DNA of 64,000 bases, taken from Casuarina equisetifolia (lineage: Eukaryota; Streptophyta; Magnoliopsida; Fagales; Casuarinaceae). Position numbers and translations under genes: made by a program. The notes below the pieces were generated by a model. The model worked only from the letters and a program-made list of their open reading frames with translations. It was not told the DNA's origin and did no database searches. The stretch is from NCBI GenBank assembly GCA_028551475.1, contig CM052358.1:19804853-19868852 (forward strand), read 5' to 3'. Below, in pieces: positions 1 through 12,600 of this stretch; the first letter of the stretch is position 1; the number at the start of each line of letters is the position of its first letter.

Positions 1-3000
1 TAAAAATATATATATGTGATCATAAAATGGCCATAAACTCAATGGGTGAGGTCAATTGATAAGCAAAGTTTAAGGAATATAATTATCAAATCCCTTGTCT
101 CCTTTATAATATTTTGTCCATAGATTTTGTTCTTATAGCTATTCCTTCTCTTTCTTTACTTTTTTCCTGGGTTTGTTTGGCGTGTGGGAACACCATCATT
201 TTGTGGAGAATATTCTACCATATTCACTAATTCTCATATAATAAACCTAATCCTCTCGATTAGATGGTGATTGGCTAAATTTTGTCTCTATCTTTTAAAT
301 ATTCTTAGCTTGAAAACCCATGATGCCAATAATAACAATAAAAAAATAGAAGCTTACAAGAAAAAGTAAATGATATACGGACAAAGCCACAAAAAAAAAA
401 CATTTACCTTTGGAATGTATTATAATTTGGTTTGAAGAATTCCATTTAGACGTCCTGCATTTTCTGTTTGCCATCTGTCAATCCCAAGAAAAACTTTTTG
501 AAAAATAATACCATTCTTTAATGCCAATTTGAACACGTTACTTTGGAAGATAATGTGGATTAACTAAATTCAAAGCAGTGGGTTTGGTCATGTTTCTGTT
601 TTGATCTGGAGAAGATTATGTGGGTCTTTAGCAATCATGACAGTCAATCCCCAACAAATTCTCAAGAAACGTATTGTTTTGTATGTCAATTATTGAAACC
701 TTTCCAACGCAGGATTAAATTATGTGGAAATCTATGCCCAACTGTGCCACCAGATCCTGACCATAAACTATTATACCACCAAACCTTAGCAATTTCTCAA
801 ATTAGTATTTTATTTTATTTTTATAATACATATGCATATGAGTGACGAACTTGAAATTAAGAAGTCTCATAACTTATCACTAAGCTAATAGTCAATCGAC
901 TCAAACTAGTTTCTCAAGAAAATTTTGGAGAAAATTAAAGCCTTCCCCAATCAAATTCTTTTGAAAAAAATTCCTGAAACGAAGTCCTTGTCGGAAAATC
1001 AGATTTCAAATGATTCCAGCATCATACCCTGGACTGTTGAGATCCTGAAACCTAAACCCACTTTAACTTTGTGCACGATAATGAGGTGATCGATGTTTTC
1101 GAATGGCCCAGGTATATCCATTTAGAGCATGCAATACTAGTATTCTTTACAGAAAAGTTATGACGGAAGCATCCTCTCTGAGAAACAGACCTAATCCAAT
1201 AATGAAGAAGATGCACTAAAGAAAATAAAGACAGGGTCATCTTGTCCCCTCAGACCATGTTGGGTTAGCAAAGCAAGCTTGATGATGACCGACATTGCCA
1301 ACCCATATTAAAATTTTATTCACACTGCCTGTAATGGAGCCAAAAAGGAAAAAAAGGGTATTCAAATTGTATTGAAAAGTTCACAAAGAGACATGGAAGG
1401 TCAGCCATCAGCTACAGCAGCAAGGTAGTTGACGTTCGTTCTTCAAGTCATAGATCTGCCATGCACGAAATCTTAATAGAAGAATGTAAAAGATGTGGGT
1501 CGGTATCCGCTGATATGCAAAGATAGTGTTTGAATAATTGAGAATAATGCAGCCAATAGTGGTTAATGATTCAGCAGCTGTTCAAGGAGGAGGTGCCGAA
1601 GCTTGTTCAGCTAGCATTGTGGAGCAGGTGAAAATCTGAGTGTGCAACTTTTTTTCCTTTATTCTATTCTTCTTCAAAGAGCTCACCAACACGACAATAA
1701 CGTAGTTGACCTCAGGAGGATTGAATGACTATGGCTTGTCGATGTTGAACTTGAAATCAAGAGATCTAAATACATTTATTCATACTTAACCGCGGAAATC
1801 ATAGTTCTTAAAGCAAACAAACAGCAGCAGCCTTAGATTATGTTCGTGCAACCAGAATCTGTCAGCAAGAGGGTCTGCAGCGGCGCCGACTTCTGCTGTT
1901 TCCAATACCTGCAAGGGCAAAACCAGAGTGTCCCTTTGTCGAATGACCATTCGGGGCCGAAGGGGCAAAACAAGACCGACCTGGGGGCTCAGAGCTATTG
2001 ACTTCTGCTACAAACTTGTCTTCTTCTTCGCAAAACTGTAGCAAGCTTTCGTGCTTTTCACACAGCCACGCATGCACAAGCCAACAGTCAAAAAGCACGC
2101 ATCGCAGCGCCCGGCACATGTTATTCATGCAGTCCTTCATATTAAATACATGCGAACTTTGCGTTGGTAACTTCCTGTTTGAACAACGAAGGCATCAATG
2201 CAAGGGAAAATCAACTCGAGGAGGCTTTCACAGTGAACGTTACGGAACATCTTTCTCGGTTTCAAACATCGTGAACCATGCGTCTGTCTCTGTACGATGA
2301 AAATTGTACATCAAAAGCTGGTTTAGAACGATAATCTTGAGATTCAGTGCTTCGTTTTCTCACCTAACGCTTTGTTTAGTGATGAAAATCATGTTTAGTC
2401 ACGAAAACGTGGTGGGGATTTTCCCATCATCTAGATTTCGGTTAATCAGAGCTATCATTCAAATCTAAGCAATGTCATTAGTTTCTTTCATAGTGGAGAT
2501 TAGCATGGCTTATGGAAAAACTAATGGAGAACAACACCGACCAATATATATAATTGGTGCAAATGTCCATTAAAATAAGGAAACTTGGCCACTCATAATT
2601 AGAAGTATGATCCGTAGATGTTGGACAAAAGAGTCTCACATCAGACTAGAGAAAATTTGATGTCTTTTTTTTTTTTTTCACATGGTAGTAGAACTAGTCT
2701 TTTTTTGGTATAATTTGACCCAATTTGAAAATGGGTTAGTATTTTTTCCCAATTAAAAACTTGAATTTAGATTAGAAGAAACTTATAACGTGTCTTATAA
2801 ATTTAGACAATCTCTTTTATCAATGAAGTTTTTTAGAATGAAATGAATTAGGGTTTTTCACAATACAGTTAAAAATGAACGATAAATAAACAATCTTCAA
2901 GAAACTTAGTCATTGGTATGGCTGCTAGATTCATCGTTTTGTGATCACATGCAATTTCCCTTCGTAATTTGGCCACCATACGGCAAGTTGTTCGTTTATA

Positions 3001-3600
3001 CAATAAGAACAAAAGGAACTCTATCCCCACCTCGTCGTTTTGCATTAGAATAATCGCACTTGTAACAAGTTGATATAAATGAACTTCAGCAACCTAACTC
3101 TCTCCCTCTTCCCACTTCAATCTCCGTACGCAACCCATTAAGAAAACACAATTTTTTTTATATAAAAAAAAAATATTTTCCTTCGTGCATTAGAATATAC
3201 TCTTCCTGACAACCATTTCATATAATAAACGATGTCAACTGGCCCCCGGCATCGCAAATTAGAGCAAAGATTGGCGTTTGGGAAAGAGAGAAAAAATGAA
3301 AAGGGAAGCAAGGAAAGAGCCACTAGAAGGAACAAGGTGCGGAATTTACAGATGGTGTATACTCACACATTTTCTTTCTCTCATTCTTTAAGCAAGTTGA
3401 GGCTTACTCATACACATAAAATTAATTATATGAACAAGATAACATACTAACATAAAGATAGAAAAAGCAGAAGATAGAAAGAAGATAAAAGAAGAAATGT
3501 CCTATCTCCTCTAAAGTATCCGGAACAACTCCAATCGCCATGAAAGCAAGAAGATAACGATTTGACCTTCATTCCATCGGTAGCTTTGTGGCTGGTGGGA
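1..3600. other. AT-rich intergenic region, no supported gene
   Basis: Only short open frames (under about 100 codons) with no recognisable protein. A slightly GC-richer island lies at about 1.7-2.3 kb with open frames on both strands, but neither resembles a known family or shows an intron pattern. At 2619-2646 a TGTTGGA...TCTCACATC stretch resembles the 5' end of plant LTR or TRIM elements as I remember them, followed by AT-rich sequence. No partner repeat was found nearby. The 3' UTR of the minus-strand TGA gene must lie in the last few hundred bases below 3607. Confidence 0.5.
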
Positions 3601-3606
3601 TCTCCT

Positions 3607-3694
3607 TCAAAAGCTTGAGAAATGATTGTGTGAAGGTTGAACCATTTGCAAATCTGTAGTTGTTTGGCACGAGTTGTCCTCACTGATCAAGTTC
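3607..3694 (-). other. Last coding exon of the TGA gene
   Basis: This exon follows acceptor CATATGCAG and encodes 28 residues (NLISEDNSCQTTTDLQMVQP, then SHNHFSSF) ending in TGA. The preceding exon appears to stop at a TAA four bases past position 4080, but that TAA is part of a donor GTAAGA. Splicing GA|G rebuilds Glu467 and restores a tail matching the clade's normal C-terminus. The link therefore rests on both splice sites and protein similarity. Confidence 0.9.
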
Positions 3695-6600
3695 CTGCAT
3701 ATGGGTCATTCATCATATAAAAAAATATGTATATACAAAACAAGAAAATTCCAAAGAAAGTATATAATTTAAAGCTAGAGTCTTCATAATATTCTTTATT
3801 TAAAATCAAAATCCCTGGTGTGCCGCTGAAGCAACCTCTTAAAGAATGACTTGTTGCTTGTCTTTTTGCACTACTTTTATTACCCTAAAAGAAGTCATTG
3901 CCGACTTTTGCTTTAGATATGACTCCAGAGGGAAGTACTGTGTTGAAAAACAGACACCCAAGACAAAATCTATTCTAAAGTAGAGAAAATGAAAAGGATA
4001 TCTTGAATTTGTCTTTGAATCTCCATTAGAAACTAGCATAGAGATAATGAGTGCAACATTTGAGAGAGCTTGGTCTTACTCTCGAGGTCTAGATGCCCAA
4101 AGGGAGCTAAGGGCTCGAAGGCGGGCGTAATACTCTCCAATTACAAGGAAACATCGTGCTGCTTGTCGGACCGTCAGCGTTCGACGCAGCTGATGAAGCG
4201 TTTGCTGTCTCAAGTTATCAGCCTTTGATTGAAAATCATTGAAAGCAAAGGATTAGAAAATGCATGAGTAAAGATAATCATAGACATAAACTAAGCATTT
4301 CAAAGGGGTTGAAACTTAAGAACTTGTCTTATCTTTGAATATTCAATTAAATATTCAATGAATGCTCCAAAAAATTATTTTTTTAAAGCCCTGTTGAGAG
4401 GTCTAGCGAGGGCTTGTATTCAACAGCCATCACTTTCAAACCAAACCCTGATGGGACACCTTAGAAGATGAAAACTCCTCATCAAGACCCTAGCAGTCAC
4501 CATCATGATAGAAACAGAGAATCCACCGTCCACATGGCAGACGTGTGGCGGAGGTGATTGATCCCTGGTTCACAAACTTACACAACATGTCACGTCCCCA
4601 AGTTGACCAAGAAAAAAACTGCCATTATCCTAATCATAGTCAACTACATATCCGTGATCATCAAGGCGTTCAGAGGTGGGTAATCTAGGAGGGTTTTATC
4701 TGCATCAGGAAAATCAAAAGCTCTTGCATCAAATCTTGTTTAGAATAGAAGATCAAGCTGAGGTCACAGATGGGGGGAGGCTAACATTTTCCAGGACTCC
4801 GGCTTGATGAGTTTGAATTGCGGCGCAAAAAAAGGTGGACAATGGAGGTGAAATAGACCGGGGAGCCTAGGAAGGCAACATCTTAACCACTTGTTAACCT
4901 ACCGCTGCCGCAACACCATGAGCAGGACGGTGGTTTGGCAAGTTTTCAGATACCAGAACCTTGAAACTCACAACGAAATATCATTTTCGTAGTCCACGAA
5001 GCTGAACCTGGCTAAAAGCAATCCTTTTCTACTCGACACGTATGGGGGTTTCTTAACTAGAATCCCCTGCACGCTACCACTTTCCATTTTCTTCTACATC
5101 AGTCGTGGAATCACGTGGAGACGAAGAGGAGTCAGGTTTCCGCCAAGTTTTCAAAAATAAATAACACTTTTCTCCTTGCACTAAGATGGATCCTAGAGCA
5201 AGTGTTTGATGTGCATGAGGCATGCAAAGGAAGTACCTGGCGGACGAAACCTTCGAGATTGGCGAGCTTGCTTAAGGCGACAGCCATCTGTTGCATGCCG
5301 TCGATAATGGGGGCACCGGCGATGGTTTCGAGGAGAGAGTGCTGGAGCTGTTCCAGGCCCTGGGTGAGAGCCTCCTCAGCCTGTTGTGAGGTATGCCGGA
5401 GGTTGTAGATCCCCATGAGTTGCTGCTCCGTTAGTGGGTCTAATTGGCTCATTAACATCTGATTACGACCCACAAAAAGGAATGAAACAACAAGTTTTAG
5501 AAGGTTTAGAATTTGGTCATTAATTTTAATTAGAAGTCACTAAAAATCAGCCAAACCTTGATGAGTTCAGATGGCCTGAAACCTCCTATCCACAGGAAAC
5601 AGCGCTCCGCCGGAGAAATCCACATCCCGGTATAAAGGTGAAATACATCAGTTTTGGCAGCCACTGTCTTAAGCCGGAAAATCTCATCGTAGTGAGAAAT
5701 GTAGCCATCAATGATGATCCTGAGATCACCGTCCGACAAATGAGAATGCAACCCCGTCCGGAGCTCCGACATAAGCCGTTGGTCGTCTTCCAGCCATCTT
5801 GCATATTCCATGTCAAATATTGCAGCTCCTACAAGATCAATTATCATGAAGATAATAATAACAATGATCATATATTATATGATATGTTTTAAGTACATGT
5901 TGGGTAAGAACAATGTGGCTCTACTAATCAACAAGCTTGTTGTGCTGCTTAAAGTGGGTCACTGTGGATCAATAATTCACAGAAAGTTGAACAAGACAGC
6001 ATGGCTCTTGTATTAGAAAAAGGCCTACTTTTATGATTTAATCATATATTATACGGATATCTGGCCTTTTGAGTGTTTCCTTAGCCTTCCAACTAATTTT
6101 CTCTCTAGATAAAGTGCTTGGGAAGGGAATTGGACAAATCTAGTAATGTCTGCTGAATAGATCTCCACTCCAACATACATCTTCTCAGAACTTGACTGTA
6201 TAAAATCAGGAAATTGGTGACTTCCATCATTCAAATTTAGAAATGATCTAAAAACAGGTAAAGAAACTTAACACAAATGGTGAGTCGTGTCTATATTATA
6301 ATAGAATTCTTCAGTCAAATTTTATATTTATGGGAACCTTCTTTCCACAAACCCCCTTACCTAACCCCTAGCCTCCACGTGGGGGTCTTGAACAAAATGT
6401 ACATGACAGAAAGAGCATTGGCCCTTTACGCTTGCCAGGTTCCTTAGTCTTTTCAAACTATGCTTCTTTAGTATGTGAGAATAACACTGTTGCAGTAAGG
6501 AAAACTCCCCAGATTTCACCAGGAAGGAAGAGAAAAAGGAAAGAAAATTGAATAGAAAAGAAGCACTCACCAGAGCTGAGATTTCCACCCGCACCAACAC

Positions 6601-6794
6601 AACCACCCAAGAATAGACCCTAAGAGACAACCCGAAATAATTAGACAAGTTGATTAAGAAAGAGTGATTCTCAGTTTTATCTAAGCTGTGCAGAAGCTAA
6701 CCTGTGCGCGCGCTCTTTGAAGGTCTTGTTCAAGCTGAGAAAGCTTTATTCTACTTGACTCTAGCTGCTGCACATAAGCCTGCTCCGGGAGAGG

Positions 6795-6834
<40 letters not shown>

Positions 6835-9307
6835 TGAGTGCTTCAGAGAAAACTTCCAGCTTGAAGAAACCCAAGTTTTTACAGCAGAAGAAATGCCATA
6901 CCTTCTTCCTGAGACGACTTTTCCTTGCAGCTTCTCTGTTCTGAGCTAAACGTCTCAATGTCTGAAGTGTTTCAGTTCAAAATATCAACATTCATGAAGT
7001 TGACAGATTTTGGGAAGAACACAAAATAACACAAAAATGAAAAATATGTATATTTCAGGACCTTGGCATCGAGTTGTTTCTCTGACATTGAACCTGCTCC
7101 CTTCCTCTTCAATATTCAAGAAAAAAAAATCAAATGAAAAATCAGGTGAAGTTAGAAACAAGATTGCTTCAATAAGAGAGCAGCCAATATTGTGAATGAG
7201 TTAGAAAAGAAAGAGTAAGAGTAGAGACACGACTGAACTGAAAGCAAGACAAACTGAAATGTCTAGATCCTTTTTAGGGGCCAACTACGCTATGTTTTCT
7301 CCAGCTAAACCGGGGAGAACTGAAAAAACGCAGAAAATGGTTATCTTTGTTTTTTTAATTCATAAAAAAAGGGGGAAAAAAAAAAGAAGATAGTGCTCAC
7401 TGGTTTTCTTGGAAGTAGTTCTGATTTTCCATACTGATTTGAACACTGCCTATGGAGCAGGTAATCATCAACATAATAAGGGTAGCAAAAGATATCGTTA
7501 TCTGCCATTTTGGTTTTGGTGTTTCCCGTGGATTTGGTTTCCCAACTGCTGAACTGACCCGAGGCTAAAGATAAAGAAGTGTTTTGCTTGAGTTGGAGGG
7601 GGTTGGGTAAACTGAGTCACTGTACAAATAAGACAGTAGTAACTCCCTGTGAAGATTCTCTCTTTGCTTTTTTGGTGTACAGTATTCTCTCTCTTCTCAT
7701 GTCAGACATTCATCAGAAAATCGTTCAGAAATCAGGGAAACTCTGCACTTTTTGATTTTCTGAGAGCTGTTGTTGGGATCTGTGCTGTTTTTTTGCGAAA
7801 ATATGCCACACAGAGAGAGAGAGAGAGAGAGAGAGATCAAAACAGCAACGATAAAAAACAAAGATACCGTCTTTTTCCTGAGTTTTGGGGGTGTAGAAAG
7901 GGAGAACTGGGAGATTAACAGTTAACACAGTACTTTTGTACCTTTTCGTGAGATGCTTTGACAGATGATTGATTCTGTGCTGCTGCTCCTGCTGTTGAGA
8001 CATCATTTGCCATCTCTTGGTGTAGTTGTTGCTGTTGAAGCTGCAGATGCTTCTGATCAAAAGCCTGATGATCTGAGGAAGAAGCTTTTTTGCTGATGGG
8101 AGATTCAGGGTCCAACTGGCCCTCAGCTTTGCTTGAAAGAGTGTTCACTGCTGATCCTGAGTCCGTGCTCTCACCTCCTGATTTTGAACTTCCCTGTAGT
8201 AAACACCCACAGCAAAAGTATTCAAATGAGGATCCATGGAATCATCCCAATACTAATTCTAGCCCCCACAAACGACTCAAATGTTCATATGGATATCCAA
8301 GAATCATCCCAACCAACATCAAAGTCACCTTAAAAACAGTTTATGATTTCAAATGAGAATTTGAAAATTGCCCCTTGAAAGTGGGAAAAAAAAGAAGAAG
8401 GTTGGGATGTCCTATTCTGATTCCACCTTGAAGCATGTTTTATCTAGAACCCATATGAAAAGAGACGGTCAAGATGCAGAAAGTTGGATCCTACTACTCT
8501 TGGCGAAGTCTGGAATCTCGTTGGCCATGGAGGGAACATTTCCAGAGTTGCTGCAGGCCTGCCTGTGAATAAAGCTGCAAGAATCACAAAAGCCAAATCT
8601 TCAGACGATCGCCACAATAAAGACTCCAAGATTTTCAAAGTCTCAAAAGGAGGGGGAACCCAATCCCCCTTTTCTGCAGTTATGGAGTCAGTAAATCATG
8701 CTGGAAAGGTCAGGTTTCTAAGTTTGTAGCCTCACGCCACTCGAGTCCCTTGTCTCAGAATCATTACAGTATTGGAAATGGAAACTTCCCCACTGTGCCT
8801 TCTGTAGACATATTCAAACCTCTCTCTCTCTCTCTCTCCCCTCCCTCTTCCTCTCTTCTTTTAGGAGTTGGTTATGGCTATCATACGTCAGAAAAGAGGA
8901 AAGGATAGATAGAGAGAAGAGCATACATGCTTTAGCTTCATCATTTCTTATCTTAACCCCTTGCAGCACAATTGCCTCTTCTAGCTCACCAAAATCGAAA
9001 GCAGATCCTTCTTGATTGCTAACAAGGAAAACAATTAAATGGCCGATGTCAGACATGATCAGAGAAGCAAAGAAAGCCAATCACATAAAAGAAAAATAAG
9101 GAGGAAACTCGTTTGGAGAACAGTCCTCATATTTTTGCATTAACAAGGAAGGACAGTTCCGTAGGAACAATGAAGTGAAGAAGATTGTCTCACATACATG
9201 AAACTTGTAGAGGGAGCAGTAATTCCATGGAAAAGCGGATATGGGACATGGTGAGTTGAGGGTCCTGAGTCCGATAAACCAGTTTCTGCAACTCTATGAC
9301 TCGCCAT
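3607..9307 (-). CDS. TGA9/TGA10: TGA-class bZIP transcription factor, TGA9/TGA10 (LIGULELESS2) clade, 12 exons, 495 aa
   Basis: Sequence-specific nuclear transcription factor binding TGACG (as-1) elements. Exons, in transcript order: 9307-9198, 9018-8927, 8574-8498, 8193-7942, 7106-7062, 6961-6902, 6779-6702, 6619-6571, 5828-5557, 5458-5237, 4222-4080, 3694-3607; every junction is GT-AG and in phase. The N-terminus begins MASHRVAETGLSDSGPS and carries the clade block FDFGELEEAIVLQGVKIRND. A Ser/Gln-rich stretch follows (94-177), then the basic region RRLAQNREAARKSRLRKK (to 212) and a zipper with Leu218, Leu225 and Leu232. A DOG1 domain covers about 256-460 (EYARWLEDD, HYDEIFRLK, GGFRPSELIK). 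The tail ends QPSHNHFSSF, as in Arabidopsis TGA9/TGA10 from memory. Family knowledge: TGA9/10 act with ROXY glutaredoxins in anther development, and maize LG2 acts at the ligule boundary. TGA9 versus TGA10 orthology is not resolved. Confidence 0.93.
6797..6832. repeat. (GA)n microsatellite in a TGA intron
   Basis: About 16 GA units on the plus strand, inside the intron between the basic-region exon and the zipper exon, starting about 18 bases from the zipper-exon acceptor. On the transcript strand it is a CT run and so extends the polypyrimidine tract of that acceptor. Confidence 0.95.
7062..7106 (-). other. 45-nt micro-exon of the TGA gene
   Basis: Encodes RKGAGSMSEKQLDAK (residues 178-192) immediately before the bZIP basic region. 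It is flanked by acceptor TTGAAG and donor GTCCTG. The donor is weaker than average, but the peptide matches the segment that precedes TLRRLAQ in other TGA9/TGA10 proteins. Skipping it would keep the frame and delete 15 residues. Confidence 0.85.
7811..7836. repeat. (AG)n microsatellite in a TGA intron
   Basis: Thirteen AG units on the plus strand, within the intron between the Gln-rich exon and the 45-nt micro-exon. Confidence 0.95.
8820..8838. repeat. (CT)n microsatellite in a TGA intron
   Basis: Roughly nine CT units on the plus strand followed by C/T-rich sequence, within the intron downstream of the FGELEEA exon. Its orientation is opposite to the other tracts in this gene. Confidence 0.9.
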
Positions 9308-9608
9308 GCAAGACCACCTCAGACCATTCTCGTGTCTCTCAGACAAGGAACTGAAAGGGAACATGTTGCAGAAACAAAAAAAAAAAACTTTAAAACCAAA
9401 AAACAGAGGAGAACTACCTCCAACAATTCACTTGTAATTGATTACCTTAGTTGTGTTTGGAGTTCTAAGTGGAGTTCTTTATTGGCAGCCAAAGCCAACT
9501 GAAAGACAGAGAAGTGGAGATGAAGAGAGAGAGAGAAAGAGAGTTAGAGAAAGAACGAACGAGTTGCACGAAGAGAGAGCAGCAAAGGATCAGAGAGATG
9601 TTGTCAAA

Positions 9609-9618
9609 CTATATTTAA
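9609..9618 (-). promoter_or_regulatory. Probable TATA box of the TGA gene
   Basis: The minus strand reads CTTAAATATAG about 300 bases before the ATG. Between it and the start codon lies a CT-rich leader on the transcript strand (plus-strand GA tracts around 9517-9560), common in plant 5' UTRs. The start site was not determined. Confidence 0.45.
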
Positions 9619-9619
9619 G

Positions 9620-12600
9620 TTAAGGCTCCGAGAGGGTCCAGTCTTTTTCTCGGATACATTTATCTCCTTGCACCTTTTGATCTTTCATGCCGTCCCTGTC
9701 TATTTCTTTCCTCCTCTTCGAAGAAACCAGGGTGATTAGTCTGTTTAGACTACTTTTATCACCTTCTGTAGTTGTATATATTTTTATCAGATTTTGAAAC
9801 TCCCATCCCCATGCTGTAGAAAATCTTGTCCTTGCAGCCCTGTTTCAGGCTCTCTGTTGGACGTGTGGGGACTGGGAAAAGGAAAACAAATAATAATAAT
9901 AATAATAATAATAATAATTAAAAAAAAAAAAAAAAAAAACTAGAGTGGGGTCCTGTACAGGAACCCACTAGAATCACTGACTCCTACTCCACACTCTCTC
10001 TCTCTTCTAACCGCCTGTGATTTGTGATTGGTGCCTTTCTGGAGCTCTTCAGGCCAGGCAAGTACTTGCAGGAGAAAAGGATAAATTTATAAATAAATGA
10101 CAATAAATTCAACATTGAATGGGAGAGAAGACAAGTTCTGGAAGAACAAACCAAAAAGGCTTTCGAAGAAGGCGTTTTCTTGGATGTTCTTTTAGACCCC
10201 AAAGAGGGGTTGAATTTACTTTTGACAACCAAGGGGTGTTGTCAGACGTGGAGAGCTAACTATAATATTATAATTTTGAAGCTTCTGCTTATACCATTTC
10301 AACCATAACCCATTAGTATTATAATCATCCAGGAAAACCCACTTGTAGAATATCGTCCCTGTTTTTGAGATGTATTTGGTTGGTATTATCCCCCCTCTCC
10401 GTTGATGGGTCAACATCCATTCCCTGTCATCACCTAATACCCTGTCACGCCACATAAAGATTCCTTTCCTTTAATAGAAAATGCCTTGTCCTTTTAGACC
10501 TCTGCTGCAGGTTTCATGGCCGACTCGTTTCATCTTGTTTCTTGTTAATCTGCATTAGGAGTTCTAAACTTGTTTTACAGGTCTTAAACCTTGTTCCCTG
10601 ATGAGAAAACTGATGATTAGTCTTCTAAACTTACATCCCTGTTCATAAAACCTGCAGAAATTTCCAGATTTAGAGTTGTTTAATTCGCAGACAAGTTATA
10701 TGTTTTTTTTATACCCTGGACCAGCATGATTGAGGATTTTATATGTAAGAGTACATCAACGTGTCGATAGATAGACTTTCTGGTAATGGACTCATGATCG
10801 CTCTCTTTAAGAGGTGGATACAAATATTTTATGTTGTGCTCATCTACTACCTTTGTAGGTGGTATGCCTTCTACCAATTATTCCTTTATGATACCAATGA
10901 TTGGCATAAAAAAAAGGGGTTTCTTTTAAATAGAGAAATTGCTCATGGATTAGGTAAAAATGGTTTTAAAGTCTGCAACTTTTGTTCCCAATAAACCTTA
11001 CAACATGTTCTTGTAATGGAAGATATTAAGATTAAGGTACACATAGATTTCAGTACCCATGGATCTTGCAATTCTATCCAAAACTGCTCTTCTTTATGAG
11101 TTCCTTTCCTGCTTTGCCTGTAGAAAGGTGATTGGTCTGGATCAAATCCCTGTATTAATTATGCTCGCGAAGATTTTGATCACTTAGGATGACTCATTTG
11201 CTTGTTATCTAAGCAAAGCAACTGAAGTTTATAATATTGCTCTGTTTTTTCTCTTTTTCCAGTTTCTTTAATCTAAGACCAACTCGCAGTTTGTGCTAAA
11301 CTTAAATCAATACCCTATAAGTCTGACAGGACCAGAATCTCTGCTTATCAAAAGCGAATGGCAACTGCAGATTTCAGCTGTAACAGCATGAACAGAAGCT
11401 GGGTTTAATAGGATCGTGGTGTTGACCATTCACTGATGGGAAAGATCATGCTCCCCAATCATTAGCAATGGGCCCTGATGGGGTTTGGAAGTCATGATTA
11501 GTCAAGACAGAAAAGATATCCTGTTTGAAACGTGTCACAAGTACCTCTGGTTTAAACTCTCCATCCAAATCAATCACACAACTTTTCAACAAGTAATGAA
11601 GTCCCCAGTCTGTTCCATGCAATATGGTCTTGCCTGAATTCTTCCCATGTTTGGATTAGGTTGCTCAAGTGGTCAAGTCGATAAGCAACCATGCCAACCA
11701 AAACAGCCACAGCGACATCTGTGGGTTCCCATATCATCCTTTATAATTCTATGGGGGATGGCACTTTTCACTTGGATACACTAGGTGGCCCAATGGTTTT
11801 GAGTGCTCGATTTTACCTGGTGCTTAAATGACGTGAATTCCCAGGTTTCATGTATCATATTTTGGTTCAGCAGAATGTTTTCTTCCCTGTTCAACGTGCA
11901 AGAAAACAATTTCTGACCATTTCAATCCTGTGCAAAAAACTGTCTAAGCAAAGAGCTCAAAAGCAGTTTGTTAAGAAGGATAATATTCTTAATATTTTGA
12001 ATAGAGTTTTCAGCACAACAATCAACAACCAACATAAGAGTATCACCTTAGCAAATTACTATTTATTGCAGGATTTGAACATAAGATGTCGCTTTTTAAA
12101 CCCAAACTCTCATACCTTATTAAAATTGAATTAAAAGAAAGTATACTTTTCCGTTTCCTAGCACCTATTTGACACTAATTGTCAAATGGGGACATCATTT
12201 GACCTTCTGAAAAGTGCAAAAGGGTATGCTGAAAATGGTAAAACCAGAGCCACAAAAAAGGCATTACTGGTTTTATACATCACCAACAGCCGCACCAGCA
12301 ATGCAGACGCATCACATCCTGCAAAGGATTCCAAACATGGACGTGGGCTTCCCATTTTGTATTGAAGATGAAATGTAGGCATCAAGAAAGAAGCTTGGTG
12401 GCTTTAAAATTAAGAAGTCGGTGCAGCCAGACGAACAGCTATTCAATTTTTTAATCCATGGAAGAAGCATGTAGGACAAGTTTTTGGGATAATCCCAGAT
12501 ATGATAAACAATTGAAGAGGCTGTGGTGATGGAACACTACACCAAACCCGAGGGTAAAGAAAGTCCTTTCCGGTGAGAGTTTCGATGTCCACCAGTGGGC

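Noticed and set aside
1547..1627. Exon-like stretch starting at an ATG, 27 codons, ending GAGCAG before GTGAAA
   Set aside because: I could not join it to any following exon in phase with a plausible acceptor and do not recognise the peptide.
1862..2300. Overlapping open frames of about 92-100 codons on both strands
   Set aside because: No recognisable protein, no conserved motif and no splice pattern; openness follows the higher GC of the patch.
4076..4078. TAA as the end of the TGA protein
   Set aside because: It lies within a donor GTAAGA; splicing to 3694 restores the family's conserved tail.
11650..11850. A-box/B-box-like strings suggesting a tRNA gene or SINE
   Set aside because: Too degenerate, no cloverleaf and no second copy in the window.
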